In this document: positions 54,840 through 62,675 of the stretch, one piece after another
Layout: each line of letters opens with the position of its first letter
Position numbering within the stretch: the first letter of the stretch is position 1
Assembly: GCA_027490095.1 (NCBI GenBank)
Contig: JAIXYT010000025.1
Span: 1 to 64,000, forward strand
Direction of reading: 5' to 3'
Length of the DNA stretch: 64,000 nt
Source: Sphingomonadales bacterium
Lineage (GTDB): Bacteria; Pseudomonadota; Alphaproteobacteria; Sphingomonadales; Sphingomonadaceae
Notes under the pieces: generated by a model
Databases searched by the model: none
The model's input: the letters and a program-made list of their open reading frames with translations, nothing else
Told to the model about the DNA's origin: nothing
Program-made: the position numbers and the translations under genes

Positions 54840-55849
54840 TGCCGAACATCGACGGCGGCCATTATTTCCTGACCCTGCTGGTGCCGGTGAAGGTGGGCGA
54901 GCCTGTGGCGGCCGACGGCCGCGTGACGACGCACAGCCACTTGCTGCGCGAGGAGCTGGCCAACCTGCCGACCGCGCAGCAGAGCCCGGTTTCCATCGAC
55001 ACCGGGCTCGTGAGCCCGTTTGCGCGCTGCCGGCGGACGCATTTCCTGCGCCTCTTCGTGATCGACCAGCCGATGTTCAACGGGCGGGACCCGATGGACC
55101 CGCTCTTGAACGTGATCGTGAAGAAGGACCCGCTGGTCCACCAGCCGTTCGACGTGCTGTCGCGCCCCTGGCTCGCGATGTCGGCCGATTTCGATCTGAG
55201 GCCGAACGAGCCCGACCAGGGCCTTGCCAGCTGGGCTGAAGGGCTGTGGACCAACAGCGAGGCCGAGATGCGCGCCGTGTTCGGCCACTGCCACGGCTTC
55301 GACGATGTGAACGACGCTTCGGCGTTCGCGGCCTATGTGAAGCGCTGCCAGGTCGACACGACGATGAGTTTCAACGACTATTGGCCCGGCCGGCCGCCGC
55401 TGAAGGGGCCGACGATCAACAACCTGATCCTGCGCGCCGCCGTCCCGGCCGTGCTTGCCGGGCTTGTCGTGCTGCTGCTGGGCGGCGGCTGGTGGGCGCT
55501 ACCTGCCGCTCTCGCAGGCCTCGCGCTTGGCGCCTGGCTCGTCGTCCGCTTCCTCTGGACCACGGGCGCGAAGCCCTTCCCGCCGGCGCCCGACAGCGAT
55601 TTGCCCAGCGTGCTGAAGGCGCTCCATGTGCAGCAGCGCTTCGCCTTCTTCGCCGAGGCCGTGCAGGAGATGGACGCGGGCGCGCTCCACCGCAGCTTCG
55701 GCCAGTGGCTGGCCGATGTCCGACCCGACGATCTCGACAGCCCCACCCAGGCGCCCGGCGTGATCCGCTCCGACGGGGTGCTGCTGCCGAGCCCCGACCT
55801 CATCCCCGACAAGCAAGTCGACGCAGCCGGCAAGGCGGTGCTGCTGTGA
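54839..55849 (+). CDS. Unknown membrane-anchored protein of the DyP/P450 cassette
   Basis: A 336-aa protein. Residues 1-190 are soluble (HYFLTLLVPVKVGEP, THFLRLFVIDQPMFNGRDPMD, VFGHCHGFDDVNDASAFAAYVKRCQVDTTMSFNDYW) and parallel the first gene in block order, hinting at a related ferredoxin-like fold. Two close helices at about 200-240 (LILRAAVPAVLAGLVVLLLGGG and ALPAALAGLALGAWLVVRFLW) form a membrane hairpin, followed by a ~95-residue soluble tail. It could hold the cassette's enzymes at the membrane. ATG 54839 shares a base with the previous stop; its own stop overlaps the DyP start as GTGA. Confidence 0.7.
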   Translation: MPNIDGGHYFLTLLVPVKVGEPVAADGRVTTHSHLLREELANLPTAQQSPVSIDTGLVSPFARCRRTHFLRLFVIDQPMFNGRDPMDPLLNVIVKKDPLVHQPFDVLSRPWLAMSADFDLRPNEPDQGLASWAEGLWTNSEAEMRAVFGHCHGFDDVNDASAFAAYVKRCQVDTTMSFNDYWPGRPPLKGPTINNLILRAAVPAVLAGLVVLLLGGGWWALPAALAGLALGAWLVVRFLWTTGAKPFPPAPDSDLPSVLKALHVQQRFAFFAEAVQEMDAGALHRSFGQWLADVRPDDLDSPTQAPGVIRSDGVLLPSPDLIPDKQVDAAGKAVLL

Positions 55850-57432
55850 GTGCACCCATCGCGCCCGAGCTGGAGCTTGGCGACCTGCAGGGCGGAATCC
55901 TGTCGGCCTATGGCAAGCTGGGCTTTCCCAAGGCGCGCTACATCCTGTTCCACGTGACCGACCCGGCCGCCGGCCGCGCCTTTGTCGAGGCGCTGCGTCC
56001 GCTGGTGACGACCGCGCGGCGCTGGCCTTCGAGCAAGGGGATTTCGATGGGCAAGAACCCGCAGGCGCGGCCCGACTGTACGCTGAACCTTGCCTTCACC
56101 TTCTGGGGCCTGCTCGCGCTCGACGTGCCGACCCGCAGCTTGCGCGGCATGCCCGACGAGTTCATCGACGGCATGGCGGTGCGCGCGCCCATCCTGGGCG
56201 ACGACATCCTCGACAACCGCCCCGCCAACTGGGACGCGGTGTGGCAGCCGGGCGCCCCCAAGGCGCACATCCTGGTGATGCTGAACGCCCGCGACGACGG
56301 CGAGGGGAACCCGCATCCGGCGCTGCAGCAACTGACCGACTTGGTGCTGGCGGCCGCCGCCGCCCGCCCCGGCGTCACGCTGCTGCGCGGCCACCGCGGC
56401 GCGGACGACCGCTGGCAGGAGCTGACCGCGATGTACGCGCCGGGCGCCGACGGCAAGCCGCGCCCGCTTCCGACCGAGCATTTCGGCTTCGTCGATGCGA
56501 TCGGGGACCCTGTGTTCGAAGGGCAATATCCCGGCCGCGAGGAGCTGAAGCGATGCGTGGGGCAGGGCGCGGTCGACGGGCGCGGCAACTGGCGGCCGCT
56601 GGCGCCGGGCGAGTTCATCCTGGGCTGGACCGACGAGGCGCAGGAGGTGGCGGGTGCGGCCATGCCGCTCGATTTCAGCCGCAACGGCAGCTTCTTCGCC
56701 TATCGCAAGCTGCACCAGAATCTGGATGCGTGGGACCAGTGGATCGCGGCGCGCGCCAAGGGCCTTGCCGCCACCTGGGGCCTTTCCGATCTTGGCGAAG
56801 CGGCGGCGCTGTTGAAGGCGAAGATGGCCGGCCGCTGGGCCGACGGCGTGCCGCTGCTGCTGGCGCCGACGCCGCAAGCCCATGTCGCCTTCAACACACG
56901 CTGGAAGCCCGGCAGCCGGGAGTGGCTGGAGCAGATCACCAACTTCACCTTCCTCGACGACATCGATGGCGCGAAATGCCCCGTCACGGCCCACATCCGC
57001 CGGGCGAACACGCGCGACATGCTGGACCCGCTGTGGGACCAGGGGGCGGAAAACCGCATGGGCTCTGCCCTCAACAACCGGCGCCGGATGCTCAGGCGCG
57101 GGCTGCCCTATGGCGGGCGTGGCGACCCCCAGGGCGAACATGGCATCGTGCTGCTCGCCCATTGCGCCAGCCTGTTCCGCCAGTTCGAATTCGTGCAGCA
57201 GCAGTGGATGAACTATGGGCTGGATTTCAACGCCGGGAACGACGCCTGCCCGATCGTGGGCGCCCACCAGCCGGGCGCCCGCTTCGTGATCGCGGCCCCC
57301 GATGATCAGAAGCCGCCCTTCATCGCCTCGGGCCTTCCGCAGTTTGTCAGCACGCGCGGCGGGGACTATTTCTTCGCGCCCTCGATGACTGCGCTCAGGA
57401 TGATCGGGACCGGCGTCGTGGATCCGACATGA
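55846..57432 (+). CDS. DyP-type heme peroxidase
   Basis: A 528-aa dye-decolorizing-type peroxidase, long like the C/D (P/V) classes. It starts ELELGDLQGGILSAYGKLGFPKARYILFHV. The distal motif GxxDG reads GFVDA (Asp217, with Ala218 in place of Gly). The proximal heme ligand is predicted as His383 in CPVTAHIRRANTRD and the distal arginine lies in LRRGLPYG (416-422). A late QFEFVQQQWMN is typical. No signal peptide or Tat motif, so it should be cytosolic or held by the membrane partner. GTG start overlaps the previous stop; its stop overlaps the P450 start. Confidence 0.85.
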   Translation: MSAPIAPELELGDLQGGILSAYGKLGFPKARYILFHVTDPAAGRAFVEALRPLVTTARRWPSSKGISMGKNPQARPDCTLNLAFTFWGLLALDVPTRSLRGMPDEFIDGMAVRAPILGDDILDNRPANWDAVWQPGAPKAHILVMLNARDDGEGNPHPALQQLTDLVLAAAAARPGVTLLRGHRGADDRWQELTAMYAPGADGKPRPLPTEHFGFVDAIGDPVFEGQYPGREELKRCVGQGAVDGRGNWRPLAPGEFILGWTDEAQEVAGAAMPLDFSRNGSFFAYRKLHQNLDAWDQWIAARAKGLAATWGLSDLGEAAALLKAKMAGRWADGVPLLLAPTPQAHVAFNTRWKPGSREWLEQITNFTFLDDIDGAKCPVTAHIRRANTRDMLDPLWDQGAENRMGSALNNRRRMLRRGLPYGGRGDPQGEHGIVLLAHCASLFRQFEFVQQQWMNYGLDFNAGNDACPIVGAHQPGARFVIAAPDDQKPPFIASGLPQFVSTRGGDYFFAPSMTALRMIGTGVVDPT

Positions 57433-58688
57433 GCGGCACGTCGCGATTCATGGCAGCGCTCGACGGCGTCTCCGGCCTTGGTGCCGGCTTTCTGGCGGCG
57501 AAAGGCGGCTTCAAGGCGCGGCTGCAGGCCGTGCTCGGCTCGGCGGCCGGCCAGCGCAACGCCATGGCCGTGCTCCGCTTTGCGAAACCCCGCCTGCAGC
57601 TGAAGCAGAACCTCATCAAATGCTACGAGGGCGAAGGCTCGCTGCTGGTCACGCACGCGGCCGATTTCCACGCGGTGATCGAACGCCAGGCCGAGTTCCA
57701 CGTCGTCTATGGCCCGCGGATGCGGATGCTGACCGGCGGGCGGGACTTCTTCCTGGGGATGCAGGACGGGCCCGACTATCGGCGCGACACCGACGCGATG
57801 CGGGCGATCGTCAAACCCGACGACCTGGTGCCCGTGCTGGCGATGGCCCGCGCCGAGGCGGCCGACGCGCTGGCAGGCAAGGAGGTGGATCTGCCGCCGG
57901 CGCTTTCGGCGCGCATCCCTGCGCTTATGGTCCAGCAGTATTTCGGCGTGGAGATGGAGACGGATCAGCTGATCGCGGACGCGACGGTGATGTTCCACTT
58001 CCTCTTTTCCGACCTCGACGCCGACCCGAAGATCAGCGCCGCGGCCATGGCCGCCAAGGACCGGGTGAACGCCGCCATCGACGCGAGTGCGGCGAGCGCG
58101 CGGCCAGGCACACTGCTTGCCCGCGCAGTCGAAGCGGGCAGGGCGGGTTCGACTGCCTTCGATGCCGACGGCATCCGCGCCAACATCATCGGCATCCTGA
58201 TCGGGGCCATCCCGACGCTGTCGAAGGCCAGCTGCCTCGCCGTCGAGGAGCTTCTGCGCCGCCCGAAGGTGCTGGCCGATGCGCGGGCGGTCGCGCAAGC
58301 CGGCGACGAGGCCAAGGTCGCCGACCATCTGTGGGAGGCGCTGCGCTTCAACCCCGTCAACCCGATCCTCTACCGCCGCGCGGCAAAGGCGACGAACATC
58401 GGCGACACCGAGGTGGCGGAGAACACCATGGTGCTCGCCGCAAACCTGTCCGCCATGTTCGACGAGGCCGTGGTGGAGACGCCCACCCGCTTCATCGCAG
58501 GACGCCCCTGGGGCGTCTACGCGCTGTGGGGCGAGGGGCTGCACCTTTGCTGGGGGGACCGGATCAACAAGGCGATCCTGCCCGCCATGCTGACCCCGCT
58601 GCTCGCGAAACCGGGCCTCAGGCAGCTGTCTGCCCCGGATAGCGAAGGCACGCCCTTCCCGCGCCACTATCGGCTTGCCTGGAGCTAG
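57429..58688 (+). CDS. Divergent cytochrome P450, probably peroxide-dependent
   Basis: A 419-aa P450-like protein. ExxR is EALRF at about 303-306, and the heme loop ALWGEGLHLCWGDRINKAI has Cys374 but lacks the usual FxxG start. The I-helix reads IGAIPTLSKA at about 257-266, with Pro where the acid of AGxDT should be. CYP152 peroxygenases have Arg-Pro-Thr at this place; here it is Ile-Pro-Thr. This argues against normal oxygen activation and for use of peroxide, or for an isomerase-like role. Its ATG overlaps the DyP stop as ATGA. Substrate unknown; a lipid or hydroperoxide is possible. Its stop overlaps the convergent MGMT-like gene. Confidence 0.8.
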   Translation: MSGTSRFMAALDGVSGLGAGFLAAKGGFKARLQAVLGSAAGQRNAMAVLRFAKPRLQLKQNLIKCYEGEGSLLVTHAADFHAVIERQAEFHVVYGPRMRMLTGGRDFFLGMQDGPDYRRDTDAMRAIVKPDDLVPVLAMARAEAADALAGKEVDLPPALSARIPALMVQQYFGVEMETDQLIADATVMFHFLFSDLDADPKISAAAMAAKDRVNAAIDASAASARPGTLLARAVEAGRAGSTAFDADGIRANIIGILIGAIPTLSKASCLAVEELLRRPKVLADARAVAQAGDEAKVADHLWEALRFNPVNPILYRRAAKATNIGDTEVAENTMVLAANLSAMFDEAVVETPTRFIAGRPWGVYALWGEGLHLCWGDRINKAILPAMLTPLLAKPGLRQLSAPDSEGTPFPRHYRLAWS

Positions 58689-59107
58689 GCCGCTTCGGCG
58701 CTCCGCAACTGCGCGATGAAGTCCCGTTCGCAGCTCAGCCTGCCGGCCACCTTGCTTTCGGGCGCGACCACCCGCCAGAAGGGAACAACCTCGGCAACGG
58801 CCTTGCCCTCGGCCATGTCCATCAGCGCGGCTTCCGCGACGATGCGCAGATAGATGGCCGTGGTGACCGGGCAGGTCGCCTGCGCGCCGGCTGCGCGGGC
58901 GAGTTCGTGGCGCATCCGCTCGATGGTCCGCGTCTCGCCCGCCGGCACCCGCTGGCAATAGTTGGCAATGGCGCCCGGTGAGGCGATGTGCATCAGCGTG
59001 CCGCTGCCGATGCCGGCAAAGTCGGTCGACAGCATCACATTGTGCGGCGGCTTCGCCTTGTCGAAGCGCTTGCGCCAATCCGTCGGTCGCTTGGGTTTTC
59101 CGCTCAC
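58685..59107 (-). CDS. MGMT-fold (alkyltransferase-like) protein
   Basis: A 140-aa protein. PAGETRTIERMRHELARAAGAQATCPVTTAIYLRIVAEAA and EVVPFWRVVAPESK follow the pattern I recall for a branch of methylguanine methyltransferase-fold proteins found in bacteria and archaea. The alkyl-acceptor PCHR motif of true enzymes is absent (the aligned block is PFWRVV), so a DNA-binding or regulatory role is more likely. The only cysteines are in NYCQR, TCPVT and SCERD. GTG 59107 has a perfect AAGGAGG Shine-Dalgarno 6 bases upstream. Confidence 0.55.
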   Translation of the reverse strand: MSGKPKRPTDWRKRFDKAKPPHNVMLSTDFAGIGSGTLMHIASPGAIANYCQRVPAGETRTIERMRHELARAAGAQATCPVTTAIYLRIVAEAALMDMAEGKAVAEVVPFWRVVAPESKVAGRLSCERDFIAQLRSAEAA

Positions 59108-59202
59108 GAATCGCCTCCTTGTGCCTGCTCGCCGCTTAGCAGCAGCGCGGAATTCGGCCCAATAAGGCGGCGGAAAACTTCATTTCTTCAGAGGTTTGAC
59201 CT

Positions 59203-60579
59203 TCAGCTGCGCAGCCGCGCCAACGCCTCGTCGCGGCCGATCAGCGGCAGAAGCGCTCCCATGTCGGGCCCGTTGGACTGGCCCGTCAGCGCCAGCCGCA
59301 GCGGCGCGAACAGCGCCTTGCCCTTGCGCCCCGTCGAGGCCTTGAGCGCGTCCGTCAACGCCGCCCAGATGCCGGCGTCGAACGGCAGGCCTGCCAGCGT
59401 TTCGGCGGCAGCTGCCAGATAGGCCCTGTCCTCGTCCGTCTGGGCAGGCGCTGCGATGGGCCCGTGGATCACGGCCTTCCACTGCTCGGCCTCGGCGACG
59501 CTGGCGATGTTGCCGCGCACGGCGTTCCATTCCGCTTCGCTCAGGCTGGTGCGCCCCGCGACCGCCGCATGGTCCAGGTGGTGCAGGATCTGGCCGTTCA
59601 GCCGCTCGAGGTCGGCCTCGTCGAAGCGGGCGGTCGCCCGGCCCAGGTTGCCGATCTCGAACCCCTCGATCAGCGGCGCGTCCGACGTCACCGGCTCCAC
59701 CGACTGGCTGGTTCCAAGCCGTGCCAGCAGCGCCTTCATCGCAATCGGCTCGATGCCGCGGTCGCGGAACTCCGACACCCCGATGGAGCCCAGCCGCTTC
59801 GACAGCGCGCCGTCGGCGCCCGTCAGCAGCGCGGCATGGCCGAACTGCGGGAACTGAGCCCCCGTTCCTGTTTGGCCGCGGAAGCGAAGCTGATCCGAAG
59901 GACCAATTCCAAGCGCGGCCAGCGCCGCAAACATCTGAAGCTGGATGCCCGTGTTCGTCACATGGTCCTCGCCGCGCACCACATGCGTGACGCCCATGTC
60001 CACATCGTCGATCACGCTCGGCAGCATATACAGCCAGCTGCCGTCGGCCCGCCGGATCACGGGATCAGAGAGCGACGGCACATCGATGCGGCTCGGGCCC
60101 CGGATCAGGTCGGTCCACTCGTGCGGAAGCGCTGGGTCCAGCTTGAAGCGCCAATGCGGCTTGCGGCCCTCGGCCTCGTACCGCGCATGGTCGGCATCCG
60201 TCAGCTGCAGCGCTGCGCGGTCATAGACCGGCGGCAGCCCGCGGCCCAGCAGCACCTTGCGCTTCAGGTCCAGCTCGTCCGGCGTTTCATAGGCGCGATA
60301 GGCGTGGCCGGCCGCCGCCAGCTGCCCCAGCACCTCCGCATAGCGCGCCATCCGGGCCGACTGCTTCTCCTCGGCATCGGGCGCCATTCCCAGCCAGCCG
60401 AGGTCGTCGCGGATCGATTGCGCAAACGCCTCGGTCGACCGCGCGGTGTCGGTGTCGTCCAGGCGCAGCAGGAAGCGCCCGCCCTGCTTGCGGGCCAGCA
60501 GCCAGTTCAGAAGCGCCGTGCGGACATTGCCGACATGAAGGCGGCCGGTGGGCGATGGAGCGAAGCGGGTGACGATCAT
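59203..60579 (-). CDS. gltX: Glutamate--tRNA ligase with an apparent in-frame insertion
   Basis: Class I aminoacyl-tRNA synthetase charging tRNA-Glu. Motif 1 is RFAPSPTGRLHVGNVRTALLNWLLAR, and the second signature is GALSKRLGS. 458 aa. Between MFAALAALGIG and FGHAALLTG, where family members have only about five residues, this protein has about 20 (PSDQLRFRGQTGTGAQFPQ). The extra block looks unlike the enzyme. ATG 60579 starts the conserved first strand and replaces the longer ORF. Alphaproteobacteria often have two GltX copies; which one this is cannot be told. Confidence 0.94.
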   Translation of the reverse strand: MIVTRFAPSPTGRLHVGNVRTALLNWLLARKQGGRFLLRLDDTDTARSTEAFAQSIRDDLGWLGMAPDAEEKQSARMARYAEVLGQLAAAGHAYRAYETPDELDLKRKVLLGRGLPPVYDRAALQLTDADHARYEAEGRKPHWRFKLDPALPHEWTDLIRGPSRIDVPSLSDPVIRRADGSWLYMLPSVIDDVDMGVTHVVRGEDHVTNTGIQLQMFAALAALGIGPSDQLRFRGQTGTGAQFPQFGHAALLTGADGALSKRLGSIGVSEFRDRGIEPIAMKALLARLGTSQSVEPVTSDAPLIEGFEIGNLGRATARFDEADLERLNGQILHHLDHAAVAGRTSLSEAEWNAVRGNIASVAEAEQWKAVIHGPIAAPAQTDEDRAYLAAAAETLAGLPFDAGIWAALTDALKASTGRKGKALFAPLRLALTGQSNGPDMGALLPLIGRDEALARLRS

Positions 60580-60647
60580 GAGCGCGCCGATAGTCCGGCA
60601 CGCGCGGGAGCGCAAACCTCAAGGGCGCGGAAGGGCCGGCCGTGCCG

Positions 60648-61046
60648 TCAGTTCGCGAAGCGCGTGCCCTTGGGCACCTCGACCGGTGTGAACGCCCCCA
60701 GCGCGCAGCTTCCGAAGGTCATCCCGCTCAGCGGATCGACGATATCGAACAGGTCGAGCTCGCAATACTGGGTCATGGTGGTGCGGAAGATCAGCACCCG
60801 ATCGTCGCGCAACATGGGGCAGCTGCCGCGCAGCTCGTTGCGGAACCAGCCGCTCTGCGCCCGGAACATCAGAACGCTGCTGCCGGCCTGCTTGGTCGAG
60901 ACCCCGGCGCGGATGGGGATGCAGGGCCGCGCGGCGCCGGTTGCCTTCAGGGTCATGGGGTCGGTGACAGGGGGCTTTGCGGCAAGGGCAGGCCCCGCCA
61001 GCGCAACTGCAAGCGCAAACACCATGGGTCGAAGGTCAGAAAGCAT
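60648..61046 (-). CDS. Secreted protein of unknown function
   Basis: A 132-aa exported protein. Signal peptide about residues 1-25 (LRPMVFALAVALAGPALAAK). The mature part has four cysteines (ARPCIP, GSCPML, QYCELD, GSCALG) that could form two disulfides, with a beta-rich pattern. Family not recognised. ATG 61046 has AGGAG 8 bases upstream and overlaps the end of gloB by 11 bases, so the two are probably co-translated. Confidence 0.7.
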   Translation of the reverse strand: MLSDLRPMVFALAVALAGPALAAKPPVTDPMTLKATGAARPCIPIRAGVSTKQAGSSVLMFRAQSGWFRNELRGSCPMLRDDRVLIFRTTMTQYCELDLFDIVDPLSGMTFGSCALGAFTPVEVPKGTRFAN

Positions 61047-61755
61047 CCTTTGCGCTCCTGCGTGCACCCAGCTCCGCCACGGACTCCGCCCGGACGAAGG
61101 GGTTGGTTTCAAGCTCTTCGGCCAGCCGGAAGGGAACCGTGGGTCGCGCCTCTGCACGCGCCGCCTCCACCGCCCGCAACCGCGCCAGCAGCGCCGGATT
61201 GTCCGGCTCGACCGTGATCGCGAACCGCGCGTTCGACAGGGTATACTCATGGGCACAGCAGACCAGGGTTTCGGCCGGCAGCGCCTTCAGCCTGCCGAGT
61301 GCGGCGAACATGTCGTCCGCACTGCCCTCGAACAGCCGGCCGCAGCCCATGGCGAACAGGGTGTCGCCCGGAAACAGCAGCCCTTCGGCCGGCAGATGGT
61401 AGGCGATGTGGCCGGCCGTGTGCGCACCGACGAACAGCACATCTGCCTGCGTGTCGCCAAGCCGGACCCGCTCTCCGTCATCGACCGCGACGTCCAGCCC
61501 CGGGATCCGCGCGGCCTCCCTTGCAGGGCCGACAACCGTGCAGCCGGTTGCCGCCTTGATTGCGGCATTCCCGCCGACATGGTCAGGGTGCCAGTGCGTG
61601 TTGAGGATGTGGGTGATGCGCAGGCCGAGCGCCCGCGCCCGTTCCAGCACAGGGTCGGCCACAGCCGGGTCGATCACCGCCGCCACGCCGGGTGCATAGG
61701 GCAGCAGCCAGATGTAATTGTCCGAAAGGGCCGGAATGCGGACGGGCTCGGTCAT
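61036..61755 (-). CDS. gloB: Hydroxyacylglutathione hydrolase (glyoxalase II)
   Basis: Metallo-beta-lactamase-fold enzyme that hydrolyses S-lactoylglutathione to D-lactate and glutathione. The metal motif is NTHWHPDHVGGN (T-H-x-H-x-D-H), with further ligands in HTAGHIAYHL, LFPGDTLFAMGCGRLFEG and CCAHEYTLSNARFA. The C-terminal GloB substrate-binding region (NPFVRAESV) is present. 239 aa. A glyoxalase-I-like gene lies about 0.5 kb upstream on the same strand. Confidence 0.95.
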   Translation of the reverse strand: MTEPVRIPALSDNYIWLLPYAPGVAAVIDPAVADPVLERARALGLRITHILNTHWHPDHVGGNAAIKAATGCTVVGPAREAARIPGLDVAVDDGERVRLGDTQADVLFVGAHTAGHIAYHLPAEGLLFPGDTLFAMGCGRLFEGSADDMFAALGRLKALPAETLVCCAHEYTLSNARFAITVEPDNPALLARLRAVEAARAEARPTVPFRLAEELETNPFVRAESVAELGARRSAKDAF

Positions 61756-61828
61756 GACCGCCCATTAGCCCACATCGGGGCCGGGTGCCATGTCCGAGCC
61801 GTCGCAGCCGGTCGGTCGCCGCCGCGCC

Positions 61829-62158
61829 TCAGCGGGCGCGGGCGTCCGATGCAAGCTTCACGATCTGCGGTTCGGCCGACGCCATCACCGAGTCGAAGCA
61901 GGATTGGCGGTTCATGGTCGCCTTCGCGTTGCTCTGGGCGGTGCCGCACATCTTGGAGGCTTCCGCCTTCACGCGGGACCGCAGGGTCGCAACCCCACTG
62001 TCGGTCGCGAGATTGAGATCGTTGTACGGAACCTGGGCCGATACCTGTTCCCAGCCCATCTTCAGATAATCCGACGTCACCATCACGTCGGCCTGGGCGG
62101 TCGCAGCAGTGGCAGATGCGAGCAGTGCAACGGCACCGAGCGTCAGTCCGATCTTCAT
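61829..62158 (-). CDS. UrcA family secreted protein
   Basis: A 109-aa exported protein. Signal peptide ~1-22 (LGAVALLASATAATAQA). The mature part has the UrcA pattern QVPYNDLNLATDSGVATLRSRVKAEASKMCG and a second cysteine in NRQSCFDSVMASAE, probably a disulfide. UrcA proteins are common and of unknown function in sphingomonads and Caulobacterales. Monocistronic in appearance. Confidence 0.85.
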   Translation of the reverse strand: MKIGLTLGAVALLASATAATAQADVMVTSDYLKMGWEQVSAQVPYNDLNLATDSGVATLRSRVKAEASKMCGTAQSNAKATMNRQSCFDSVMASAEPQIVKLASDARAR

Positions 62159-62258
62159 CGAGGATATCCCCCTTCATTTTGAGGCTCAGGCGGCTCCCTT
62201 GCCCCCCGGTGATCGCGAAACTAACCCCGGATTCAGGCCTTTGCAAGCTGAGGCGGCT

Positions 62259-62675
62259 CTACCAGCTCCCGATGTTGGGCGCGCTGGTCCAGGGCTCGGC
62301 CGGCGGCAGCGGCGCCCCCATCTGCAGCAGCTCCACCGAGATCCCGTCCGGCGACCGAACGAAGGCCATGCGCCCGTCGCGCGGCGGGCGGTTGATGATG
62401 ACCCCGCCTTCCGCCAATCTGCTGCAGGATTCATATATGTTCTCAACGGCATAGGCGACGTGGCCGAAGTTGCGGCCGCCATCGTAGCCCGCCTCGTCCC
62501 AATTGTGGGTCAGTTCGATCTGCGCAGTCTCGTCGCCCGGGGCCGCAAGGAAGATCAGCGTGAAGCGGCCGGCTTCATTGTCGAAACGGCGCAATTCCTG
62601 AAGGCCCAGCAGGTTGAAGAACCGGATGGTTGCATCGGGATCCGACACCCGAAGCATGGTGTGCAGATACTTCAT
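62259..62675 (-). CDS. gloA: Lactoylglutathione lyase-like VOC protein (glyoxalase I)
   Basis: A 138-aa vicinal-oxygen-chelate protein. The start KYLHTMLRVSDPDATIRFFNLLGLQELRRFDNEAGRFTLIFLAAP follows GloA, with His5 and Glu residues (QIELTHNW, GISVELLQ) at the expected metal positions and NFGHVAYAVENI carrying the second His. It would isomerise the methylglyoxal-glutathione hemithioacetal for GloB. Its ATG overlaps the thioesterase stop as ATGA. Confidence 0.85.
   Translation of the reverse strand: MKYLHTMLRVSDPDATIRFFNLLGLQELRRFDNEAGRFTLIFLAAPGDETAQIELTHNWDEAGYDGGRNFGHVAYAVENIYESCSRLAEGGVIINRPPRDGRMAFVRSPDGISVELLQMGAPLPPAEPWTSAPNIGSW

Noticed and set aside
54122-55849. A 575-aa single protein at the start of the DyP/P450 cassette
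   Set aside because: The first 239 codons are out of frame with the first gene, whose own frame has conserved-looking blocks and ends in TGATG at the second gene's ATG.
55378-57267. A 629-aa minus-strand frame opposite the DyP gene
   Set aside because: The DyP heme motifs are on the plus strand, and the antisense translation is low-complexity.
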